5,261 bases of DNA from Mayfieldus profundus (GTDB lineage: Bacteria > Actinomycetota > Thermoleophilia > Solirubrobacterales > 70-9), in the NCBI GenBank assembly GCA_038040325.1, contig JBBPIM010000075.1, positions 1 to 5,261 of the forward strand, given 5' to 3'. Below, piece by piece: positions 1 to 4,588 of the stretch (its first letter is position 1; each line of letters starts with the position of its first letter). The position numbers and the translations under genes were made by a program. The notes beneath the pieces were generated by a model. That model saw only the letters and a program-made list of their open reading frames with translations. It was not told the DNA's origin and searched no databases.

Positions 1-1
1 G

Positions 2-55
2 GATGCGCGGTTCAGGGAGATCCAGGAGAACAACGTGGTTGGTAGTTACAACTAG
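2..55 (+). CDS. Possible C-terminal tail of a convergent gene (partial)
   Basis: Frame 2 of the plus strand is open from the window edge to a TAG at 53-55 and reads DARFREIQENNVVGSYN. Its composition looks like a genuine protein C-terminus, with mixed charged, polar and aliphatic residues and 13 of 17 codons ending in G or C. It would meet the oxidoreductase gene tail to tail: the palindrome CTAG at 52-55 supplies the stop codon of both strands. Only 17 codons are visible, so no family can be assigned and chance remains possible. No other gene is visible in the first 51 bases, and I see no terminator hairpin there. Confidence 0.35.
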   Translation, partial: DARFREIQENNVVGSYN

Positions 56-1080
56 GACTTAGGCCCGAACGCCTCGATGATCCGCCGCTGGTACTCGCTC
101 AGCTCCTCGGGCGAGATGAAGTAGGTGGGTGGGGTGAGGAACAGGCCGTCGGCGAGCTCGGCGGTGGCCTCGACCCGCTCACGCACCTTGTCGAGCGGTC
201 CGGCCGCGCAATAGGTCTCCACCATCTCGTCGGAAATTGCGGCCGGCACCCCGGCCAAGTCTCCCTTGCGGAAGGCCTCGCCGGCCGCGGCCGCATTATC
301 GCCGAAACCGTGCATCTCGAACAGGGGGCTATACGTCCGCACCGTCGCGTAGAAGGCGATCGTGCGTCGCGCCAGGTCGTTTGCCCGGGCCTGGTCGTCG
401 TCGATCGCGCAGCAGACCGTGGGCAGGTAGTCGAAGTCCTTGCGGTCGCGCCCTGAGCGCCCAAGCCCGGTCTCGAAGCCATCCACGACCACCTCGTCGA
501 TCCACTGCAACGATTGGATCGGGTGGCCGATCAGCCCGTCGGCGACGTCGCCCGCCATCCGCGCCATTCCGGCCTGGACCGCGGCGGTGAAGATCGGCAC
601 CGACTCGCGCGCCGCCGGGTGGGGACGGACCCAGCCCTTGATGTCGATGTCGTAGTAGCTGCCCTCGAAGCGGATCGGCTCGCCGGAGCCGGCCTGGGCC
701 ATGATCTGGCGCGTCGCCTCCACGGCCTCGCGCAGGTGCGGCGCCGGCTTGCCGTAATCGGCGTTGTGCCAGGTCTCGTTGAGCCGCTTCACGCCGGCGC
801 CCATGCCGAGCCGGAAGCGGCCGCCCGACATCTCGTCGACGTCGAGTGCCGAGACCGCGAGGATGAAGGGGCTGCGGGTGAACGCCCAGGCGATCCCGGT
901 GGCGACGTCGATCTTCTCGGTGCGCGCCGCCAGGTAGGCGGCCTGGGTGATCGAGCTGCGAAACAGCTCCGGCGCCCACACGCACTCCACGCCGGCGTCC
1001 TCGGCCGCCATTGCCTCCGCCTCCAAGTCGGCGACGGTGGTGCCGATCGCGGCGACGGAGATGCGTTCGAGGGCACTCAA
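52..1080 (-). CDS. LLM-class (luciferase-like) flavin/F420-dependent oxidoreductase
   Basis: The predicted protein has 342 residues, normal for single-domain bacterial luciferase-like (LLM) TIM-barrel oxidoreductases, many of which in actinobacteria use reduced F420 rather than FMN. The N-terminal strand and helix (residues 6-35, ISVAAIG then AEDAGVECVWAPE) match the family. So do the barrel segment VATGIAWAFTRSPF (59-72) and the hallmark SGGRFRLGMGAG (85-96). Residues 161-190 (VPIFTAAVQ, then DGLIGHP) fit the later barrel strands. I chose the TTG start at 1080 because the family N-terminus begins directly after it. The reading frame stays open far upstream, but that stretch is an arginine-rich shadow of the dehydrogenase gene. 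There is no obvious Shine-Dalgarno. The gene begins 20 bases after the upstream dehydrogenase stop, so translational coupling within one operon is likely. The cofactor (F420 or FMN) and substrate are inferred from family and context only. Cytoplasmic; no signal peptide. Confidence 0.92.
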   Translation of the reverse strand: MSALERISVAAIGTTVADLEAEAMAAEDAGVECVWAPELFRSSITQAAYLAARTEKIDVATGIAWAFTRSPFILAVSALDVDEMSGGRFRLGMGAGVKRLNETWHNADYGKPAPHLREAVEATRQIMAQAGSGEPIRFEGSYYDIDIKGWVRPHPAARESVPIFTAAVQAGMARMAGDVADGLIGHPIQSLQWIDEVVVDGFETGLGRSGRDRKDFDYLPTVCCAIDDDQARANDLARRTIAFYATVRTYSPLFEMHGFGDNAAAAGEAFRKGDLAGVPAAISDEMVETYCAAGPLDKVRERVEATAELADGLFLTPPTYFISPEELSEYQRRIIEAFGPKS

Positions 1081-1100
1081 GCCGGCCGGGTTCGCGGGGC

Positions 1101-2231
1101 TCAGGCGGGCGCCAGGGCCTTCTCGCGCGCCTGCTCGAGCACCGTGTCCGCGACCCGCTCGCGGTGCCAGTGGGTGTCGCCCAGCATCGCCGCATCGGCC
1201 TTGGCCCGCTTCAGCCACAGATGCAGGTCGTGCTCCCAGGTGAAGCCGATCCCGCCGTGGATCTGCAGCGAGGCGTCGGCGACCCGCCATCCGGTGTCGG
1301 ACGCGTAGGCCTTGGCCATCGAGGCGGCCAGCGGCAACGTCTCCGGCTCGGAGTCGGCCGTCCAGGCGGCGTAGTAGGTGGCCGAGCGTGCGCCCTCGGT
1401 CTCGAGCAGCATCTGCGCACAGCGGTGCGAGACCGCCTGGTAGGCGCCGATCGGGCGGCCGAACTGCTGGCGCTCCTTCGCGTACTCGACCGCCATGTCG
1501 AGCGTGCGCTGGGCGATCCCCGTCAGCTCCGCCGACAGCGCCACGCAGGCCCGCCACAGCACCGGCAGGTAGTCGGGCTGGTCGGCGGGCAGGGTGCGCT
1601 CCGCGGCCACCTCGACGCCGTCGAAGTCGACCGCGAACAGCTTGCGGGTGAGGTCGATCGACTGCTCGGGGCTCACCGTCAGCCCCGATTGCCCGCGCTC
1701 GACGATGTGGCGGCGGCCGTCCGCGGTGGCGACCAGCATGAAGTCGGCCGAGCCGGCGTCCATCACCATCACCTTCTCGCCGCTCAGCACCACGCCGCCG
1801 TCGCCCGGCGCGGCCTCCATCTCGAACTCGCCGATCGCCCCCGAGGAGCCGGCGTCGACCAGCGCAATGGTGCCGCGTTTCTCGCCGGCCGCCAGCGGGA
1901 CCAGGAATTCCGACTTCTGCTGCTCGGAGCCGCAGCGTGCGAGCGCCAGCCCGGCGATCGTGTTGGAGAGAAGCGGCGAGGGCGCCAGCGCGTAGCCCAT
2001 CTCCTCGAACACCGCGGCCAGCTCGACGATGCCGAGGCCCTGGCCCCCGTGCTCCTCCGGGAGGGCGAGGCCGGGCCAGCCCAGCTCGGCCATCTCCTGC
2101 CAGTCGGACTGCTCGAAGCCGTCGTCGGTCTCGATCAGCTCACGGATCCGCTCCGACTTGTAGCGGCTGGCCAGGAACTCCTTGGCCGTTCGCTTTATCT
2201 GTTGCTGTTCGTCGTTCAGGTCGAAGTACAT
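1101..2231 (-). CDS. Acyl-CoA dehydrogenase family protein, non-catalytic partner subunit
   Basis: The protein has 376 residues with full acyl-CoA dehydrogenase (ACAD) length: N-terminal helical domain (1-115, including ALPEEHGGQG), middle beta domain (about 120-215), and C-terminal helical domain (220-376). The C-terminal domain has family signatures ERQQFGRPIGAYQAVSH (253-269) and the FAD-contacting loop QIHGGIGFTWEHD (323-335). The catalytic base is missing. Where medium-chain enzymes have Y-E-G-T, this protein reads MLGDTHWHR (349-357), putting Leu350 in place of Glu. At the alternative Glu site of the isovaleryl-CoA dehydrogenase type it has WRAC (227-230). The middle-domain T/S-E-P-x-x-G-S-D flavin motif is also absent (LVDAGSSG at 124-131). 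This pattern is known for the partner subunit in alpha2-beta2 FadE pairs. The ATG at 2231 gives a typical N-terminus (MYFDLNDEQQ), with no clear Shine-Dalgarno. It lies 62 bases after the catalytic-type subunit and 20 bases before the oxidoreductase. Confidence 0.93.
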   Translation of the reverse strand: MYFDLNDEQQQIKRTAKEFLASRYKSERIRELIETDDGFEQSDWQEMAELGWPGLALPEEHGGQGLGIVELAAVFEEMGYALAPSPLLSNTIAGLALARCGSEQQKSEFLVPLAAGEKRGTIALVDAGSSGAIGEFEMEAAPGDGGVVLSGEKVMVMDAGSADFMLVATADGRRHIVERGQSGLTVSPEQSIDLTRKLFAVDFDGVEVAAERTLPADQPDYLPVLWRACVALSAELTGIAQRTLDMAVEYAKERQQFGRPIGAYQAVSHRCAQMLLETEGARSATYYAAWTADSEPETLPLAASMAKAYASDTGWRVADASLQIHGGIGFTWEHDLHLWLKRAKADAAMLGDTHWHRERVADTVLEQAREKALAPA

Positions 2232-2234
2232 ATT

Positions 2235-2262
2235 CGTTGCTCGTTACTCGTTGCTCGTCACT
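2235..2262. repeat. Four 7-bp tandem repeats between the two dehydrogenase genes
   Basis: Four consecutive heptamers read on the plus strand CGTTGCT, CGTTACT, CGTTGCT, CGTCACT, which is also a 14-base unit repeated twice with one mismatch. The array fills nearly half of the 62-base gap and ends only three bases upstream of the ATG of the downstream dehydrogenase, at the place where a ribosome binding site would normally be. It is noticeably less GC-rich than the coding DNA around it. Function is unknown. It could be slippage-generated filler, a spreading intergenic repeat, or an element affecting translation of the second subunit. Confidence 0.8.
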
Positions 2263-2293
2263 CGGCCGTCGTCCCAAGCACGAGGAACGCTTC

Positions 2294-3469
2294 TCATCTC
2301 ATCTTTGGCAATCCGAGCACTCGCTCCGCGACTATGTTTTTCAGAATGTCCGTGGTGCCGCCCTCGATCGAGTTGGCTCGCGATCGCAGGAACGCGTGCT
2401 GCCAGCGGCCGCCGTCCACCGCGTGCTCGTCGCCGCGGTCGATCGGCGCGTAGGCGCCCTCCATCTCCATCGCCAGCTCGGTGATCCCCTGGTGGATGTC
2501 GGCCCACTGCCACTTGCCCAGCGACCCCTCGGGCCCGGGAGTCCCGGATTGCATCGTCTTGGTCAGCCCGCGGAAGGCGTTGAGGCGGAAGGTCTCTGAC
2601 TCGATGTAGAGCTGGGCGAGGCGCTGGCGGTAATGGCTGTCCTCGGCCGCCGTCCCGCCGTTCAGCCTGGTGTCGCCGGCAAGTCGCAGCAGGCGGCCGA
2701 TGCTGTTGCGGATCTGCCCGATCGCGCCGAAGGCCAGGCCCGCGCGCTCGTTCATCAGCGTCGTGATCGCGACCTGCCAGCCGCTTCCGACCTCGCCGAT
2801 CACGTTCTCGTCCGGGATCCGGGCCTCCTCCATGAACAGCTCGTTGAACTCCGGGGTGCCCGTGATCTGCACCAGCGGGCGCACCTGGACCGCGTCCTGC
2901 TCCATGTCCATCAGGAAGTAGGTGAGGCCCTGGTGCTTGGGCGCGTCGGGGTCGGTGCGAGCGACCAGCATGCACCACTTCGCGTACTGGGCAAAGCTGG
3001 TCCAGACCTTCTGCCCGGTGACGACCCACTCTTCGCCGTCCTTGACCGCCTTGGTCTTCAGCGACGCGAGGTCCGAGCCCGACTCGGGCTCGGAGAACCC
3101 CTGGCACCAGATCTCCTCGGCGGTGAGGATCGGCTCCAGGTAGCGCTTCTTCTGCTCCTCGGTGCCGTGCGCGATCACCACCGGGCCACCCATCGCCAGC
3201 CCCAGCACGTTGGCCGGGGACGGCGCCTCGGCGCGGGTCGCCTCCATCGCGAAGATCGCCTGCTCGATCAGGGTCGCGCCGCGGCCGCCGTATTCCTTCG
3301 GCCACGAGATGCCGGCCCAGCCCGCCTCGTGCAGCTTGCGCTGCCACTCAACCCGGAACGGGATGACCTCCTCCATCGAGTCGGGCTCGGGCCCGGGATG
3401 GTTCTCCTCCAGCCAGCTGCGGACCTCGTCGCGGAACGACTCCTCCTGGGGGGTCAGCGAGAGGTCCAC
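2294..3469 (-). CDS. Acyl-CoA dehydrogenase, catalytic-type subunit
   Basis: From the GTG at 3469 the protein has 391 residues and starts MDLSLTPQEESFRDEVRSWL, the usual opening of FadE-type enzymes. It oxidises acyl-CoA to trans-2-enoyl-CoA using FAD. Seen in order: N-terminal domain with GWAGISWPKEYGGRG (50-64); the flavin-binding motif QGFSEPESGSDLAS (123-136); GQKVWTS (152-158); and the C-terminal domain. Glu241 in LMNERAG aligns with the catalytic glutamate of isovaleryl-CoA dehydrogenase-type enzymes. Glu369 in SIEGGTTDI aligns with the medium-chain-type base. The QxxGGxG FAD loop near residues 335-360 is missing, being replaced by an insertion rich in D, R, G and H. The neighbouring subunit has that loop. 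The frame stays open to 3550, but the extra 27 residues would cross a terminator-like hairpin and look unlike ACAD sequence. The GTG has no Shine-Dalgarno, in keeping with a leaderless transcript. First gene of an apparent three-gene operon with the second dehydrogenase and the LLM oxidoreductase. Confidence 0.95.
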   Translation of the reverse strand: MDLSLTPQEESFRDEVRSWLEENHPGPEPDSMEEVIPFRVEWQRKLHEAGWAGISWPKEYGGRGATLIEQAIFAMEATRAEAPSPANVLGLAMGGPVVIAHGTEEQKKRYLEPILTAEEIWCQGFSEPESGSDLASLKTKAVKDGEEWVVTGQKVWTSFAQYAKWCMLVARTDPDAPKHQGLTYFLMDMEQDAVQVRPLVQITGTPEFNELFMEEARIPDENVIGEVGSGWQVAITTLMNERAGLAFGAIGQIRNSIGRLLRLAGDTRLNGGTAAEDSHYRQRLAQLYIESETFRLNAFRGLTKTMQSGTPGPEGSLGKWQWADIHQGITELAMEMEGAYAPIDRGDEHAVDGGRWQHAFLRSRANSIEGGTTDILKNIVAERVLGLPKMR

Positions 3470-3475
3470 GGGTTG

Positions 3476-3481
3476 AGCATA
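3476..3481 (-). promoter_or_regulatory. Candidate -10 element of a leaderless promoter
   Basis: On the minus strand the hexamer TATGCT fits the actinobacterial -10 consensus TAnnnT and is followed by six bases (CAACCC) and then the GTG of the dehydrogenase gene. This is the spacing expected if transcription starts on the first base of the start codon. The surrounding GATATATGCT is the most AT-rich stretch in this gap, and no Shine-Dalgarno precedes the GTG. No TTGACA-like -35 is seen (CCCGCT at 3499-3504 for a 17-base spacer), as is common for such promoters. Inferred from sequence only. Confidence 0.5.
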
Positions 3482-3484
3482 TAT

Positions 3485-3500
3485 CTGGCCGTATGGCCAG
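3485..3500. promoter_or_regulatory. Operator-like palindrome CTGGCC-gtat-GGCCAG
   Basis: Perfect 6-bp inverted repeat with a 4-base centre, lying between the candidate -10 hexamer and the expected -35 position, about 16-31 bases upstream of the dehydrogenase GTG. A repressor of TetR or GntR type bound here would block polymerase. The arms match neither the KstR nor the KstR2 operator as I remember them, so no regulator is named. A simple RNA hairpin, or chance in GC-rich DNA, is the alternative. Confidence 0.4.
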
Positions 3501-3518
3501 CGGGCACCGCCCGAGACG

Positions 3519-3546
3519 ACGAAGGGCGCCCGTGGGCGCCCTTCGT
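3519..3546 (-). terminator. Perfect hairpin, probable terminator of the lipoprotein unit
   Basis: Arms 3519-3531 and 3534-3546 are perfect reverse complements of 13 bases with two bases between them, so in RNA a 12-bp stem with a 4-base loop is likely. It begins 24 bases downstream of the stop codon of lipoprotein A and upstream of the dehydrogenase promoter region, which is where a terminator is expected. There is no run of U after the stem, so it would be a U-poor actinobacterial-type terminator. Its symmetry means it could act on either strand. Confidence 0.7.
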
Positions 3547-3569
3547 TCAACGTCGTGCCCGGTCGGAAC

Positions 3570-4013
3570 TCAGCCGCCGCTGCCGCACTCCTTCAGGCCG
3601 TAGTCCTTGGCGAGGCGGTTGGCCTCCGCGAACGGATCCGCGTTGGAGGCCAGCAACCCTGGATCGTCCTTGACCTGATCGAGCGCCCCCTGGGCGCTGT
3701 CGTAGATCGCGTTTACCGTGTCCTCGTCCCCCTCCGGGGGCGTGAGGTCGCGCAGGTCGTCGATCTGGCCCTGGATGTTGGGGACAACATCGTCCTCGGC
3801 GAAGCTCGCGATCTCCGCCCGAGTGGGCCGCTGGTTCTGTTGGAACTGCTTGTCTGCCGCAGCGTCGATCTCCACGTCACCCTTCTTGCAGATCGCGTCG
3901 CCGTCGGCGATGTACTCGGACTTGCTGGGAGCATCCTCGCCGCCGCAGCCGGCTGCGATCAGCGCCAGCGCCAGCGCCAGGATCCCCGTGAACGCCACAA
4001 CGTGCCTTCGCAT
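3570..4013 (-). CDS. Small secreted lipoprotein A, function unknown
   Basis: The predicted precursor has 147 residues. It shows a basic n-region (MRRH), a hydrophobic stretch rich in Ala and Leu (5-20), and a lipobox IAAGC with Cys23 as the lipidated residue. The mature protein is about 125 residues, acidic and mainly helical in appearance, and should sit on the outer face of the membrane. Two further cysteines, Cys42 (DAICKK) and Cys143 (LKECGSGG), bracket the domain and could form a disulfide. Sequence landmarks VVPNIQGQIDDLRDLTPP (76-93), KDDPGLL (115-121) and ANRLAKDYGLKEC (131-143) recur in the next lipoprotein upstream, so the two are paralogues. The ATG at 4013 is chosen because AGGAGGT lies just before it. 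A GTG at 4046 in the same frame would only add 11 residues to the signal peptide. The gene lies 65 bases after lipoprotein B and ends at the hairpin. No enzymatic motif is seen. I do not recognise a named family. Confidence 0.82.
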   Translation of the reverse strand: MRRHVVAFTGILALALALIAAGCGGEDAPSKSEYIADGDAICKKGDVEIDAAADKQFQQNQRPTRAEIASFAEDDVVPNIQGQIDDLRDLTPPEGDEDTVNAIYDSAQGALDQVKDDPGLLASNADPFAEANRLAKDYGLKECGSGG

Positions 4014-4016
4014 CGA

Positions 4017-4023
4017 ACCTCCT
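4017..4023 (-). promoter_or_regulatory. Strong Shine-Dalgarno of lipoprotein A
   Basis: Minus-strand AGGAGGT is followed by three bases and then the ATG at 4013. This is the only near-perfect ribosome binding site in the window. It decides the start of lipoprotein A in favour of ATG 4013 over the upstream GTG 4046. The spacing is on the short side. Confidence 0.8.
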
Positions 4024-4051
4024 GCTTTTGGTTGGTGGCGGCGCACCGTAG

Positions 4052-4077
4052 CGGCCCGCCGGGACGCGACCGGGCCG
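4052..4077 (-). other. Weak inverted repeat after the lipoprotein B stop
   Basis: Arms 4052-4058 (CGGCCCG) and 4071-4077 (CGGGCCG) are a perfect 7-bp inverted repeat around a 12-base loop, starting one base beyond the TAG of lipoprotein B. It could be a weak terminator or RNA-stabilising hairpin. A TACGGT on the minus strand (4045-4050) could serve as a -10 for lipoprotein A, but no -35 supports it. In DNA this GC-rich, such a stem may be accidental. Confidence 0.25.
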
Positions 4078-4078
4078 G

Positions 4079-4588
4079 CTAGCGAACGCAGGCAGGGATG
4101 CCGAACTCGATGGCGAGCCGGTTGGACTGCTTGAACGCGGGGGGTATCTGGGGGGGCTTGGTGACGAGCGCGGGGTCGCGTTTGAGCTGCTCGATGCCGC
4201 GCTCATAGGCGGCGTAATAGCTCTCCATCGTGGACCGGTCCTGGTCCTGCCCGGGCTGCGGCAGCGCGCGTAGCTTGGCGAGCTGGCGCTCCACGTTGGG
4301 AATCGCCGTCGTCTTAACGAAGCGGATCAGCTCGGCGTCGCTCGGCTGTCGCGCGCCGAACTCAACCGTGTAGACCCTCTGCAGATCGGACTGGGCGGTT
4401 GCGCAGACCCCGATCGCAGCCTTGGCGAATGCCTGCTTGGAGACGTCGTCCCCGGATTGGGAGCCGGAGCCGCCATCCGCGGATTGGGAGCCGGAGTCGT
4501 TACCGCCGTCGCCGCAGCCGGCAGCGAGCAGCCCGGTCGCCAGCAGCCCGGCCGCCCAGTGCAGCGTCGCTCGCCGGATTCCGCTCAG
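4079..4588 (-). CDS. Small secreted lipoprotein B, function unknown, start codon uncertain
   Basis: Read from the CTG at 4588, the product has 169 residues: n-region MSGIRRATLHW, hydrophobic AAGLLATGLL, and a classic lipobox LAAGC with Cys25 as the lipidation site. Next comes a Gly/Ser/Asp/Gln-rich linker (26-49) and a helical domain. Cys62 (IGVCAT) and Cys167 (IPACVR) bracket the domain exactly as in lipoprotein A. Shared landmarks are AIPNVERQLAKLRALPQP (95-112), KRDPALV (136-142) and SNRLAIEFGIPAC (155-167). No ATG, GTG or TTG occurs in frame between the lipobox and a GTG at 4633. That GTG would add 15 arginine- and histidine-rich residues encoded over the thiolase catalytic-cysteine region. 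The CTG overlaps the thiolase TGA as CTGA, resembling ATGA-type translational coupling. Either start leaves the mature protein unchanged. It probably sits on the outer membrane face. No known family recognised. Confidence 0.75.
   Translation of the reverse strand: MSGIRRATLHWAAGLLATGLLAAGCGDGGNDSGSQSADGGSGSQSGDDVSKQAFAKAAIGVCATAQSDLQRVYTVEFGARQPSDAELIRFVKTTAIPNVERQLAKLRALPQPGQDQDRSTMESYYAAYERGIEQLKRDPALVTKPPQIPPAFKQSNRLAIEFGIPACVR
4453..4496. repeat. 27-bp period direct repeat in the lipoprotein B linker
   Basis: A 17-base identical segment occurs at 4453-4469 and again at 4480-4496, a period of 27 bases or nine codons. It encodes the two SGSQS units of the linker that follows the lipid-anchored cysteine. 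The in-frame duplication probably lengthened the flexible tether between the membrane and the folded domain. Lipoprotein A has no comparable linker. Confidence 0.75.

Noticed and set aside
1081..1557. The oxidoreductase frame stays open upstream, which would give a 501-residue protein
   Set aside because: The extra residues are arginine/glycine/alanine-rich, lie antiparallel to nothing but parallel over the well-conserved dehydrogenase gene in another frame, and the family N-terminus begins at the TTG at 1080.
2235..2262. Heptamer array as a CRISPR or phage attachment site
   Set aside because: Units are 7 bp with no spacers, no cas genes or integrase are present, and no second copy flanks an insertion.
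1011..2453. Long plus-strand open frame (480 codons)
   Set aside because: It lies opposite the second dehydrogenase gene, is rich in R, G, H and L without domain motifs, and runs through the intergenic repeat. It is a high-GC antisense shadow.
2244..3347. Minus-strand open frame of 367 codons overlapping the catalytic dehydrogenase
   Set aside because: It is out of frame with the motif-bearing ACAD sequence and is a run of R/G/A/D-rich shadow translation.
3485..3500. Palindrome as a KstR or KstR2 operator
   Set aside because: The arms CTGGCC/GGCCAG do not match the operator cores I remember for these regulators, so no regulator is assigned.
3482..3550. Upstream extension of the dehydrogenase start to the ATG at 3550
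   Set aside because: The 27 added residues do not resemble an ACAD N-terminus and would be encoded through the strong hairpin and palindrome; the GTG at 3469 gives the normal family opening.
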